A stretch of DNA of 64,000 nt. It comes from Rosellinia necatrix. Lineage: Eukaryota; Ascomycota; Sordariomycetes; Xylariales; Xylariaceae. The DNA is taken from positions 2,170,001-2,234,000 of the forward strand of contig JAGYVD010000003.1 of assembly GCA_021209875.1 (NCBI GenBank), in the 5' to 3' direction. This document shows, in pieces, positions 1 through 10,780 of the stretch; position 1 is the first letter of the stretch; each line of letters opens with the position of its first letter. Made by a program: the position numbers and the translations under genes. The notes below the pieces were generated by a model. It worked only from the letters and a program-made list of their open reading frames with translations. It was not told the origin of the DNA and did not search any database.

Positions 1-163
1 GGCGTCCGAGACGGTGTTTGTCACCGTTTCTTTATTGATCCCGACAGTCTGGTGGAAAAGTCAGCTCGGACGGTGGTAATCTGGGTGAGTGATGTCGGAT
101 TCATACATTGCGTTCCTCGAGCTCTGCCGCGCTCGGCACACGTCGTCCTGAAGAAGGCGCCAT
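1..163 (-). CDS. 5' end of an unidentified gene running off the window
   Basis: The ATG lies at 163 and 19 codons follow (ending ELEERN at 107). A good intron comes next, with donor GTATGA at 106 and acceptor CACCCAG near 81. The reading frame then continues as ITTVRADFSTRLSGSIKK until another GTGACA donor-like site, close to the window edge. The peptide is basic and hydrophilic with no signal peptide. I do not recognise the family. The call rests only on an open frame across a plausible splice, so it could be chance. Confidence 0.3.
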
Positions 164-774
164 AATCTCTTGGTGACTAGTATGACTACAGCCGTGGGTG
201 CAAGTAGGTTGTATGGTGGGGTGAATTGATCGTTGACTATGATGCTGGAAGGAAAAAAAGTTCACAGAATACGTTATCGATAAGATCCAGCTCCTGATGT
301 TCACCCCACCTCTTAATCGATGCACCCCACTAGCTTTCTGCAAGGTACTGTAGGTAGTCAGTTAGGTAACCACTTACGTAGATAGTATGTACTTACAGGA
401 AATCGCTAGAGTAAATGCTTACACGTCTAGGCAAGGGGCTCGCGGTTACTGGTTGAGGCCGAAAATCTGGTTTTTTTTTTTTTTTTTAAAATTTTCAAAA
501 AATTCAAAAAATTCAGTATTGATAAGACATAATTGATACATTTGTATTACATTACCTGCCGAGAAGCAAGCCGAAGAATAAATCCAGATAGAGACGAACA
601 GTAAGGTACAGATTTGGTGGGTGTGTATTTTCATATTCGTATTTATGAGTGGTTGCAGCCTCATCACGAGACTCTAATAAATCACTACAGGTATCACCCA
701 AACTTTTAATATAGTTATAGGACACACAAGATTACAAACATTGTACATGAGAGGACACAGCCTTATCGACTTGC
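164..774. other. intergenic, no supported gene
   Basis: This stretch holds the promoter side of the edge gene, the 3' flank of COQ6, and an A/T homopolymer stretch at about 469-488. A 73-codon minus-strand ORF at 446-667 has a hydrophobic N-terminus but ends in poly-Lys read from the homopolymer, so I do not accept it. Confidence 0.6.
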
Positions 775-2313
775 TTAGAATAATTTAATGCCATTACCGG
801 CTGCCTGTTGCATGAAGAACCCCTTCAAGGGACTCATGGCATTAACGGCGTTCAAACCCCAGGATCGCAGGGGGACAAGCGGGCCGCTCTCGACTGAATA
901 CAGTTTATGCAGCTTGTCGACTACGCCGAGTAGGACATGGTTCGCGGCGTACCGCTCCGAATTGTACGGTTCCAGGGACATGCGCGTGCCGATGTCCTGG
1001 CCATGCGATACGGCGTAGTCGATCGTCCTGGCTAGGCTCTCGACGTCGCCTTGCCCCTGGTTGAGGCCCTGCCCGGCGAGGGGGTGAACGGTGTGCGCGG
1101 CGTCGCCTACCAGTACCACACGCTCGCCAATGTAGGTATTCGCGTGGCGCATCTTGAGGGGGAAGGACGCAACGGTGCCCTCTTGCACGCCAATGACGTT
1201 TTGCGGCGTAGCCTCGGCGTCGAAGCGCGTATGCTGTAACCTCCAGGCCAGCTCGTCTTCATACCCCGAACTCATTTTGTGCATGAAATCTAGGTCTATC
1301 GGTGGGAGACGGAAGGCGGCGTTGACGAGAGTGATGAAGTCCTTAGCGGAGAGGCTTTTTAGGAACGCGGCTTTGGAGGGCGTGGTAGACCAGACGAGAG
1401 TCGAATAGCTCCCCGGGAGGGGGAGCATCGCAATGGGCCCCGTGGGAAGAAATCTCTGATAGGCGATTTTCATGTCGTCGCCGGCCCAGCCGTTGCCTTC
1501 CAATTCCAGGGTCGCAACGACGCCATGTCGCCCGTAATCCCAGCCCTTGCTGTCAATGCCGGCGAAGGTCCTCACAGGGCTGTTGGCGCCGTCCGCACCG
1601 ACGAGCAGCCGCGCCGCGAGCTGATTCCCCCCGCTTAGGTGAACGATCGGCCACTCTCGGAAGTCCAGCTCTTCCGTCTCCTCGCCCAAGGTGATGTTCT
1701 CGACCCGGGCGCCATCGAAGATTGTGACGCCGCTTAATTCGTCAATGCGCTTGAGCAGGCCCGATGTGAGGTTCAGATTTTCAATCATATACGCAATAGT
1801 TCTTCCTCCCGGAGCCGAATCTGGGGCCCAATCGAATTCGATGCGCGCATCCGACACGCCGTCCCAAACTTGCATCTCGTGGTACGGCTGGACTCTGCCG
1901 TTCTGTATGTGGCTCCATGCGCCTATTTTGTTGAGGAAATTGGCGGACGACGGTGTTAGGGAGCTACAGCGGTTCGAAAAGCGATCGGATGACAACCGCC
2001 ATGACCGTAGCTTGCCTAGCTCCTGGGCTTCGATGAGCGCTACCCGTAGATTTTTGGTGGCAGGGTTTGCCTCTGTATATATCGCATTTAGTAATTGAGA
2101 CCTTTATATCCACCGTCGCGGCGACGTACTCAGTGCGGCGAGAAGACTGAGGCCGGCTGGTCCCCCACCAACACAGACGACATCGTATATGTCGGGTTGG
2201 GAAGTGCTTGTATAGGATCTGGCCGACTGGCGTCTCAGTTTCCGGGTGCAGCTCCTACAGAGACTCGGTGCTGATCGTTGCAGGTGTCGACTTGTAAGCC
2301 TGAGCGCTTCCAT
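775..2313 (-). CDS. COQ6: ubiquinone biosynthesis monooxygenase COQ6, mitochondrial
   Basis: FAD-dependent monooxygenase that hydroxylates the ring of the coenzyme Q precursor at C5; in the family it works with ferredoxin on the matrix side of the inner mitochondrial membrane, in the CoQ synthome. Two exons: 2313-2130 and 2072-775, with a 57-nt intron (donor GTACGT, acceptor ATACAG); the join reads AALKANPATKNLRVALIEAQ. About 493 residues, normal for the family. Visible motifs are VGGGPAGLS near residue 50 (dinucleotide binding), GADGANSPVR (DG motif) and VGDAAHTVHPLAGQGLNQG (third FAD motif). I chose the ATG at 2313 because it gives a clean Arg/Ser-rich mitochondrial presequence (MEALRLTSRHLQRSAPS); an in-frame ATG at 2349 would add 12 residues. 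A CCAAT element lies at 2501-2505. Confidence 0.93.
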
Positions 2314-2500
2314 ATCGCCTTGCCGGCACAGCAGCAGGGCAATCGTCAATGGTGGAACAAACAGTGGGATGATGTTGGTAGGAAGGTTGATCTTGCCAAG
2401 ACTCTAAATTTGGACCAGGGTAGGTAGATGGTGTTAGTTACCTACCGACCCACTAGGCACCTAAACTTACCCAAACTGAGGTATACACGATCATCGTCGG

Positions 2501-2505
2501 CCAAT
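2501..2505 (+). promoter_or_regulatory. CCAAT box upstream of COQ6
   Basis: CCAAT on the plus strand, about 190 bp upstream of the chosen COQ6 start. In fungi the Hap2/3/5 complex binds such boxes in front of respiratory genes. One box alone is weak evidence. Confidence 0.3.
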
Positions 2506-2551
2506 CACCAGCCGAGGTTTATCTAGTTATCACTTTATTGTCTCCTAGGTA

Positions 2552-2635
2552 TAAGGTACCTAGGTAGTAGTAGTAGTAGTATTAACGTCTAATCTAGGTG
2601 TCGAGGTACCTAGGTAGGTAGGTAGGCAGGTATCT
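2552..2635 (+). repeat. dispersed repeat, copy A
   Basis: The copy holds GGTAGTAGTAG-type triplets, then TATTAACGTCTAATCTAG, then TACCTAGGTAGGTAGGTAGG. The same arrangement, reverse-complemented, occurs at 30782-30860 with one substitution in the unique core and small length differences. It lies in the intergenic DNA upstream of COQ6. Confidence 0.75.
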
Positions 2636-2911
2636 ACCTAGTAACATGCCTAGGTAACTCGGGATGTGAGTAACAGACGAGGCTTAGTTTAAGTATGAAT
2701 TCATTTGAAGTATTCACGTTGGGATTGGAACCTTTTAATTTATATGTTTAAATCCTCCCATAACTAAAGTATACCCAGTCCAACATAAGCGCCTACTAAG
2801 AGATACAAGTGTGGTAAGGACACCCTTGCTCCGATTCCCCCTTTCCCCCTTTCCCTTGTACCCTAACTTGTATACCTATACCTACCTATGTATGCAACCT
2901 AAATCACCGAA

Positions 2912-4135
2912 TTATCGTTGATCACGCGAGGGGCTAGAAGTCGCTGAGGCGTATTCTTCATTGCCGGCTTCGGGGGCTTGGTTAGTCGATGTTCCCGCGG
3001 CGCCGGACTCGGGAGAATCCTCACCTGCCTGTGGGATTCTACTGTCCATGCCAGGGTTCATCACTTCGTCCCCGATATGTTCGCGTCCCCTGTTCATCTC
3101 CCAGCTCTTGAGGTCGTCCTCGGCATCGTTCAGGACCTGTCGAGCCGCACTGCCGTGTTCGTACACCCTGCGTGCGTCGCCTGGTGTTACTGGGGTGTCA
3201 TCGAGAAGGGAGAGTATGCGCTGTCCGTGCCTTGCGAGGATAATCTGCTTCTCTGCCCTCTCTATGACTGCCACGAACTCGGCGTCGTAGGCTTCTCTTA
3301 GCTTTTTACGAGTCTATTTCGTCGTCGACTGAGTCAGCAATGACGGCCATCCTCTAAATGGCGATATGGTATCAAACGGCAATAGCCTTCTGAGATGCAT
3401 ACAATATTCGTCAGCTGCGCCTCGGCGACTAGATTTTCTGCCTCCGCCCTCACTAGTTCCTGCTCGAGAATGACGAGCTTCGTGCTTTGTGGCTCCTTCA
3501 TTTTGATCTTCTGAATCTCGTCGGCAATCTTCCCCTTATTGTCGCGGCTCGGCTGCACGCTCTTTTCCGTGTTTCGAATCGTCTTCAGAATGCCGCGGGC
3601 ATCGTCGAGGTTATGGGCGTAGCTCTCCTCCTGCGCCCCCAGCTCGCTGAGGATGACACCGACCTTGTCGCTGATGTCGGACACGGCATCGTCTTGCGTC
3701 TGTTCACCCCATTCCGACAACTCGCGAGCGATCGTATCGCGTTCCTTTCCCGCGGCCTCGTGGGCAGAGATGAGGTTGTTGGTAGACTTAATTAGGCGAT
3801 ACAGCCGGCGCGAGAGTTCAGGTTGGATCGATCCGCGGAGCGACGCGAACGAAAACCCTTTCCGATGCGTAGGCGAAGACGAGTTACTATTGCCCTTGCC
3901 AGAGCGAATAGACAATGAACGGTTCCTGGCGTTGGGGTTAGTTGGCTGAGTTTCAAGGTGCTGTGATGTACGAAAAACGTAGAGATAGGTACAGGTAAGC
4001 CGGATCTAGCGAAGCCCTGCTACTCAACTGCGGCTGTGATATGATGGATACGAGAGGTGATCGCGGCAGTTTTCTTTCGAGCTCTGCCACCCCCTTGGAA
4101 TCGCTTTTGAAGAAATCCATCTTTATGACCTACAT
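2912..4135 (-). CDS. LSP1: eisosome core component LSP1/PIL1 (BAR-domain protein)
   Basis: Scaffold protein of eisosomes, the furrows under the fungal plasma membrane; the family forms banana-shaped BAR dimers on PI(4,5)P2. Coding exons are 3925-3403 and 3313-2912, separated by an 89-nt intron (GTATGC...AAATAG); the join reads AEAQLTNITRKKLREAYDAEF. About 304 residues. Typical stretches are SFASLRGSIQPELSRRLYRL, SVQPSRDNKGKI, LEQELVRAEAENLVAEAQL and DDTPVTPGDARRVYE. No in-frame ATG precedes the frame, which opens as (x)xG-NRSLSIRS just after a strong acceptor (ACTAAC branch, GCCAG at 3926). A donor reading AT|GTAGGT at 4135-4128 would complete the ATG, giving MNRSLSIRS with a split start codon and a 208-nt intron. 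Identity is secure; the first exon is inferred. Confidence 0.85.
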
Positions 4136-5086
4136 GATGAGATTTGAACTCTGAGCGATCAGCCAAGCCTGGACGTTTGCTGGGTAGACTTGTTAATATA
4201 TAGGCCGGCCTCTTCCTTCCTTACTTGCTTCCTTACTCGTATAGGCAAATCACTGCAGTGGGATGGCAGTTATTCCTCATAAGCCTTTATGAAGGAAGTA
4301 TCGATGCTGACTTCTGTCTACGTCTAGCCCCGGACTCAAGGTAGGTAGGTATGTAGTTTGTTTATCCTGTGCTTGTCAAGGCAACTGATCGGGGTATATT
4401 GTCCCAGTGTGGCACGTATACATAATATAATATAGTTCTATCAAAGACTAAATATATATACCTACCTTGCCTACCTACCTACCTACTCACGACCCCAGCA
4501 TATATGAAGGTTAACTAGAGACAAATGCGTCGGGACTTGAAAGAGTCCCCTAACCTAACTCCTACCTAGGCAGTAGGTATACGTCATGGTTTGGTGGCAG
4601 ACACACTTCTGTGGAGGGGCAACAAAAAGCACTAGCACTTAGAGACATAAGCTAGTAGAAGAAGAAAGTGCATTAAGCGTTCGTTGATGTCATGTTATTC
4701 TTACACGGAATTTGAGGACTCTAATAAAACACCCAATACCCCACCTATCGTTGTACCCAAATGACAATAAAACCCCCAATCTGTACCCCACGATCTAAAA
4801 CTCCCCCCAGTGTGACAACAAAACAGACCATATAAAGAGAATCGAGCCCATATCCACGGCTTTCCTGTCAATATTGCAATGTAGTACATGGAACAGGTAT
4901 GGCTCGAAAGTAACCAAGCATAAAACAATTTTGGATAGGCCCAGAGAGAATGGGGTTGTGGTTGTCCGGACATCATACATCGCATCCCAGCGCGCAGTAT
5001 GACGTAAGAGGCTGCGCAGCCGGTTTTGAGGGCACCCTCAGCGTCGCACCCGAGACGATGACGGCCGTCTCCCCATGGTAGAGCAC
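4136..5086. other. intergenic, repeat-rich
   Basis: TAGGTAGG/CCTACCTA clusters occur near 4339-4355, 4457-4490 and 4560-4580. A short minus-strand ORF at 4701-4985 is low-complexity in W, Y and C and matches nothing I know. Confidence 0.55.
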
Positions 5087-5350
5087 CTAGCGGTATCGTA
5101 TCTGGCTAGTTGATTCGTATACAACCGGACTGCCGTATCGATAGCTGCTCGCGCTCACTCGAGGATAACTGACACGAACTGGCGTCACGGCCCGTGGGCG
5201 GTAGCTATGATGGTGATGGCTATGGCCATGGCTGTGATGGCCGTGATGTTGGCGCACGGGAATATATTCCTCGTGGTAATAGTATTTTCGCGAGGGCTCC
5301 GTCCGGAAACACATCTTGGACGTGGTGATAGTGGTAGTTGTGTATGGCAT
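5087..5350 (-). CDS. small histidine- and tyrosine-rich protein, unknown function
   Basis: Single-exon ORF of 87 residues with an ATG start. It has a Thr-rich N-terminus, CFRTEPSRKYYYHEEYIPV, then a His cluster (HHGHHSHGHSHHHH at about residues 35-48), and a Tyr/Arg/Ser C-terminus ending in SQIRYR. There is no signal peptide or membrane segment. A TATATA element lies about 140 bp upstream (around 5489 on the plus strand). The His cluster could bind metal, but that is inference. The composition is not what shadow ORFs usually show, so I think it is real. Confidence 0.5.
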   Translation of the reverse strand: MPYTTTTITTSKMCFRTEPSRKYYYHEEYIPVRQHHGHHSHGHSHHHHSYRPRAVTPVRVSYPRVSASSYRYGSPVVYESTSQIRYR

Positions 5351-6780
5351 TTGGAGAGAGGGTAGGTTTCGCAGTTTCGTAGATTGAAGAGGCTAAGGGG
5401 GTCGTCAAGGAAGGTGATCTTGCTATTGGTGATGCGTCTGTGTCGGGGCTCCAATGAGGAACATGCAGAAAGGGGGCCGGCGGGGGAATATATAAGCGCA
5501 GCAATCGGCGGTCTGGGCCCCTACGACCCCTACATCCACTGCCGGTTGGAGGCTCAAGAGGTGTAGAAAGGCAAAAAGACGTTCATCTGCGAGTGCCAAG
5601 CGCGACGCAGCCTCTTCGCTCAGAGCTGAGACTGACGGACATCATATCGAACAGGCTGGAATCCGTCACCGAGCTGATGAGGTGAGTCAAGCCAGTAGAC
5701 TCCGCCCCCATCGTCGTGTCCCGCTGATCTGAATAGCGCTTATCCGCACGGGACTCATGACGGCGATGGTGTGAACTCCCAAAGAAGGAGGCCAATGGCT
5801 TTGATCATTTTGAACTATCTCACACCACTCTACAATTCCTTGACTAGGCAAAACATGAGGCGCAATGTGACCAGGTTGCGCAACCCGGCAGCGAATACAC
5901 CGTGATGCCGCCAAGGAGTGTATAATGCACAATGCCTGTCACTACTAGGCAGTAGACGTGCAAAACCTACTTGATATCTATCATTTACGCCGTCATCAGC
6001 TGGGAATTTGGCCGTGGCGAATTATTTGTAGGCTGTAACACCGCCTTGCCTCGTAGGCAGAAGTATTAGACAGACATGATGGTTGTCCTAGATAATAACA
6101 GGTGGCCATAAATATTTCACTTACAAACTTACCTCCTGATCGATAGGTGCACTATGTGCACTATGTGCAACCTCACCTCGGCTGGCATACAGTTGTCTCT
6201 GGGGCAGCAAGCAAACGCCGCGTCAACTCGCACCGATTTGGTGACCCCATCTCCCCTACCCGATGATGTTGCAGTACGTCAGCATGCATGGCTGATACTC
6301 CTAATTTCCTGGATGGCGCGGACATGTAGTTGGCAGAGAGACTAGGTAGGTAGTCATTTCAGTAACTTATCCATCGAGATAGGATTGATCGACTTTAGCC
6401 TCCTCTACTATTAACGTCACTGTATGTATCGTCACTGTATGAATCGATAGACGCCAATAACAACGGCTTGGGGGTTAAAAAGGGTTAAAAAAGCAACGAC
6501 ATGCATTTTCGCATTTCAGATGGTAAGGCGTCGCCAAGGGGCAAGGAACATATGCCAGGACCTGTCCTTCGCTAACCCACCGCGTATGTATCAGCATACC
6601 TAAGGTGTAAATACCGTATGAGCGACAATCAAAATTGTCTTCTACGGCTTCTGCATAGCACTCGTGATTGGCGCCCTGCTTTTCTTTGCTCAAGATCCAT
6701 GCCTTAAGTGCCCCCTTTTTTATATTCATACAAGAACGTCTAGAAATCTTCGCTTTCCATCAATGGCAAAATGGATTTCA
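5351..6780. other. intergenic, no supported gene
   Basis: Short minus-strand ORFs at 5583-5795, 5687-5932 and 6475-6729 have no family resemblance and no splice partners. The last one probably lies in the OST1 3' UTR. A small direct repeat (GTGCACTATGTGCACTATGTGC-like) is at about 6146-6168. Confidence 0.5.
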
Positions 6781-8377
6781 TCATTTCGTCGAGAAGCTCA
6801 CATCTAGTTTTGAGAGCAGCCACATACCCACGAATACCGCGATCGTGCTCGAGAAAATAACGAACGGCTTGCGAAGCGCCGCAGCGGTTGAGTATTCATA
6901 TGAAACAACCAGTTCGCGGTCCCGGAATTCATCTACCAAGTTTCGCGCTTGGACTGTGAGAACGGTTCGACCGATAGTGTCCAAGTAGGTCTTCACGATG
7001 CCAACACTATGTTCGGTAATGGACGATTCGGGAGCTGTCGTGTAGAATTTAACGTTCCTGACGATTTGGTTAGTGCGATTGGCATGCAAGTACAGTTCCT
7101 CGGATTCTTACTCTGCGCCCTCTGGCAAGATCACGCGAATATCGACATGCTCATACTCAACACCTTCGGCCTGCTTGGGGCCCTCGATAAGAGGTACATT
7201 AAGCAGGAATTGCCCGCCGGACTTCTTCAGGTAGTTGCTTGAATCGGCGTTCCAGCCTACCGTAAACGGGTATTTCCAACCGCCGAAGATGGGGTATCGG
7301 GGTTTAAGCTCAAGGACGGCCTCGCGCTTGTTGGAGCGGAAACGAGATGTTGACACATTACCAATAACATCGGTGAAATATGCATCCTTGGTTCCGGCCC
7401 CAAGGATGAATTTCATTTCCTTGAGAGCAAAGGTCTGAGGGCTAAAATACTGGGATTGTGCCCACTTGACTCGGCTGAACTGGGAGGAGAGGTTTGCGCC
7501 ATAGTGAAAAAGCGCATATCTTTCTTCGAAAGCAACGTTCCCTCCCCAATGGCTAACCTCGATATCACGCTCGAGCTGCGACACGTGGGTAACGGGCTTG
7601 TTGAACTCGTATCGCACTTTGACGGGTGAGATTGCACCAGCGGCAACTTCGGGGAAGGGGCCGTAGGTAAGCTTTGACCCTTGCTTAATGGGAAATTCTT
7701 TTGTCTCTCCGTGTCCGGCAATCTTGGTATAGTCTGGGGCGTCGGCAGACGGTAACTTGACTTCAGTCTTCTGCTTCAACGTGGGATATGCCGAGGGGCA
7801 ATAAGCGGAGAAGGTGTGGACCAAGTATTGCTTGTCGGCTTGCTCAATTGACGCGGGTAATGCCTTCAGAGTATTCAGGTAATAGAAGGAGATGCCGAGA
7901 GTCTGTTGGCTCTTGGAGGGGAGAGGCACAGGGAGTTTGATCTGGTAGAATTGAGTAGCGCTGTCCAGTATTAGTAACTGTTAGTGAGAGGTGCAATCTC
8001 TGCCGAGATGGCAGATGGCAGCGTGACTGGCGAGGCTCGACTTACCTGGATGGATCAAACTGAACTGCGGTTACGGTAAAGCCCACGACATCAGGGTTCT
8101 TCCTGTCCTTAACCTCAATGCCCCCGAGCTTCTCCATCTGGTCGCTTGTGAAAGGCACAAAGTATTCATCTTGAGGGTCTAGGGAGACATTCTCAATTAA
8201 TACATTTATTGACTCTTTCACATAGTTCTTCTCCAACGAGATGATATGGACTAGATTGGCATTCTTGAAGGTTTGCGGCGGTTGGAATGTGGAGGGAAGG
8301 ATGACCTTGGATGAGGCTGATCCAGCAACTGTGGAAAGTAAGGAAAGACACGCAGCCGCAGTGGCAGCGAACTTCAT
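6781..8377 (-). CDS. OST1: oligosaccharyltransferase subunit 1 (ribophorin I)
   Basis: Non-catalytic subunit of the ER complex that transfers glycan from dolichyl diphosphate to nascent proteins. Three exons: 8377-8046, 7960-7112 and 7057-6781. The 85-nt intron joins DPSSATQFYQIKLPVPL and the 54-nt intron joins ILPEGAENVKFYTTAPE; both have clear GTAAGT/GTAAGA donors and ACTAAC-type branch sites. The 485-residue product is close to the yeast length. It starts with a signal peptide (KFAATAAACLSLLSTVAGSA), then the lumenal ribophorin domain with VKFYTTAPES, and ends with one membrane helix (FVIFSSTIAVFVGMWLL) and a short cytosolic tail. Confidence 0.95.
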
Positions 8378-8824
8378 GGTGACGAGATACCAAACGGAGC
8401 ACTCATTAATTGAGTAGCTCCGCGATGGCCTATGGTGCTCGGCGCAGACGGGCGAGGGGGGAAAGGAAAGAAGATGGGCAACCGATGGTATGCGGATGGC
8501 TGTCTCGCGCGCGTTTGGTTGGTGATGTTGTCTTGGCCCTTTGGGGACAGCTATCTAGGTTAGGTAGGTTAGATGAACAGGTAGGTAGGTAGTGTACACC
8601 TCTCCAAAAGTTACAGCTTACGTTGCTCAATGCGCCAAAGTCAGGGCAGGTGGGGCCACCTAGTGCCCACACAAAAGCTGCTGCTGGGCCACCATACCCC
8701 ATTAGAAGTACCTATTAAGGTACATGCCTAACCTGCGTAGATACATATGTCGAATCAAAAACTAAGCAAAGGGACAAGAAAATTAGCAAAGTCATATTGA
8801 CTTTTCTTTGCACCTATGCGTCGC
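8378..8824. other. intergenic, OST1 promoter side
   Basis: It holds GGTTAGGTAGG/AGGTAGGTAGG motifs at 8551-8592. A 90-codon minus-strand ORF (8430-8702) has a P/G/A-rich composition and no recognisable domain. Confidence 0.5.
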
Positions 8825-9274
8825 CTATTGCAGACTAAACGCCCAACCTCCAAATGCGTCCATGGCTACGTTGCCGGGAAGAAATTCCATCAGAATGAAG
8901 GCAACACCGATGGGATTCTCTGCTGTGAGCTCGTAGTCAAAAATGCGAGGGATACCAATGCTTGTTCTCTCGTGGAGGAGGCGCATAACGTCCACCTCGG
9001 CCTGTATCCCAGAGCTACGTGCTGGCTTCAATTGGGTATCCTTTCCCTTTATAGGGATTCTGACAACCCAAAGTGTATTTGAGTCCTGGAACCGCAGGAG
9101 GCGGACGATATGGTTCAAGCCTGCATTGGTTACCTCGAGCACTTCACACGGTCTGCCATTGTTGAGGTTTGAGGCTCGCAAGCTGAGCTTTTGCCAATCA
9201 GCTCGTGCAAGATACTCACCTACAAAGGCTTGGAGCTTTTGGGGAATGGCCCAGTTGAGTGACGAAGAGTTCAT
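8825..9274 (-). pseudogene. truncated APH-family (aminoglycoside phosphotransferase-like) kinase relic
   Basis: The ATG at 9274 opens 149 codons that resemble the N-lobe of fungal APH-like proteins: LWVVRIPIKGK (beta strands with the ATP-contacting Lys), EVDVMRLLHERTSIGIPRIF, then NPIGVAFILMEFLPGNVAMD. The frame stops at once after FGGWAFSLQ. The whole C-lobe with the catalytic loop (HxD...N) and metal-binding Asp is missing. I searched the 400 bp beyond the stop by eye in all frames and found no continuation. A donor-like GT (GTCTGC) and acceptor-like TTTGCTTAG exist downstream, but the joined frame looks non-coding. Most likely this is a decayed or deleted copy; a short expressed protein is possible. 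Confidence 0.6.
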
Positions 9275-9756
9275 TGTTATGCATACGAGGTCGTACGCGA
9301 CAAAAATTTCGAATACGCAATACGTTAAAAATCCCGACAGGACACCAACGGTGCCCACGGCATTCAAGGCTAGATCATGTATTTCCTTATTGACAATGAA
9401 AAGAAACCGTTTCATACATCAAAAAGCAGCGGGTACGCTATGCTTGCTTTGTCGCATGCTTCAATGTGGTAAAAGTTGGAAACAGACAGAACTGATTCTG
9501 CAAGTTGGCGGTCGCCAATTAGAAACGTTCATCTAGGAGCTGACTTGGGTCTTGGCTGGACGAAATCTGGTTAGCATGATCAACCCCACGTTCACAAGGG
9601 TCAGCTGGTGGATGTTTATCTACAGAGGTGTGCGGTACGGTGGAAACCACTAGGGTTCCCGATGCAGTCTACCTATCTTAGGATACTCCCTATTGCTCAT
9701 ACCATCGATATCATATAAGTCTGTTTATGAACTTCGCCGACAAGTTACCTCCTATA
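9275..9756. other. intergenic between APH relic and LRAT-like gene
   Basis: I see no coding potential on either strand. The region serves as a divergent upstream region for both neighbours. Confidence 0.5.
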
Positions 9757-10780
9757 ATGTCTGGCTCGGAGGGTGAACCGCCCTCAAAAACCCGCAAGCT
9801 CAAGTCATTCTTGTAAGGGCTAGAAGTCTTGGTCATCTCGGAATGTGCCGCAAATCTGACCCTTCAAACAGCAAAGCTGGGTTTTCCAAGGGACTCTCAA
9901 AGGGCAAAGAGGAATTTGTCAAGGGAAAACTCCAGGTCGAACATGCCCTGGGCCTGTGAGCGACTCTTTAATAAACTTTATGGGATTTGGAACAGTGTAT
10001 TAAGCTTCTCGAAAGAGGCCATCAGCCTAATGTAGTTCCTCCGGGTGAGCCGGGCCTGGTTGCAGACGGCCGTCCGGTAGCAATTGGTTGGCATCCGGTT
10101 CCCGGGGGTGGGTGGTTGGCTCAGACTGGGCTCGGCCAACTTGTCTCCAAGAAGATCAATAGCTATCCGGATCCCACTCAGCACTGGGCTATTCTTGTGG
10201 GCGATTACTGCCACCAACTCTGGATGGTTCGTTGCATTCGCATTTTGCCTATAAACCATGGCTGTTGCTTACCAATGACAGGATGAAAGCCTAGATATCA
10301 TCTATACCAACGGGGAGAAAGCCCAGAATGAGTGGACCACTTACGAGATTGGCAAGACAAACCTTAATGACGAAGCCTTAAGACAAGCTGGTGAGTATAT
10401 AGTCCACCAACAAGAGGATTTTGCTTCTTCAATGGGCCGAAGTACTGATACCGTCCGTTTGATGAACAGGCGAAATGGTTATATTTAATATGAGGAGAAA
10501 ACAAAAGGGCTACAATCTCATTACTAATAACTGTCAAAACTTTGCCTTGAACATGCTCGACGCGATCCAAATTGGCAGGCAAAGGGAGTTTGGCACAGCG
10601 CTGGCCATCTTTCAAAGGACCACCGGTGAGGGCCGGATTAGCGATCTCTTTTTGAAGGAACTACCTGAAGCAGAGGAACAGGACCAAAAGACTCCGGATC
10701 AAGTGGTGCAACACGCCTCTAAAGTCATGGATGAAAACACCACAAAGCTCGACACTCATAACTCACTGCGTTCATCGTAA
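9757..10780 (+). CDS. LRAT-like (NlpC/P60-type permuted papain fold) protein
   Basis: Unannotated fungal protein with the two signature boxes of the LRAT/H-REV class: DPTQHWAILVGDYCHQLW (H-box) and TNNCQNFALNMLDAI (NC-box, with the would-be catalytic Cys). Supported exons: 9757-9812 (MSGSEGEPPSKTRK...), one from 9872 (KAGFSKGLSKGKEEFVKGK), one ending 10226, then 10282-10390 and 10470-10780. The last two joins read HQLWMDESLDIIYTNG and LRQAGEMVIFNMRR, both with good splice sites (GTTCGT/GACAG and GTGAGT/AACAG). The join between the second and third exons (about 9930-9996) is not resolved. The basic amphipathic N-terminus could touch membranes. The substrate is unknown: LRAT relatives include acyltransferases, phospholipases and peptidases. 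Confidence 0.7.

Larger units (their letters stand above)
2350..2911. other. intergenic with dispersed repeat
   Basis: This is the COQ6 upstream region and the LSP1 3' flank. It contains the repeat described at 2552-2635, several CCTAGGTA motifs and a pyrimidine tract near 2837-2862. I see no coding potential. Confidence 0.6.

Noticed and set aside
446..667. 73-codon minus-strand ORF with a hydrophobic N-terminus
   Set aside because: It ends in poly-Lys translated from an A/T homopolymer, has no homolog I know and no splice partners.
5583..5932. Minus-strand ORFs upstream of the His-rich gene
   Set aside because: Two overlapping frames of similar length, neither with a domain or a plausible splice; likely chance.
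6475..6729. 84-codon minus-strand ORF downstream of OST1
   Set aside because: Probably 3' UTR of OST1; the composition is unremarkable and no family is recognised.
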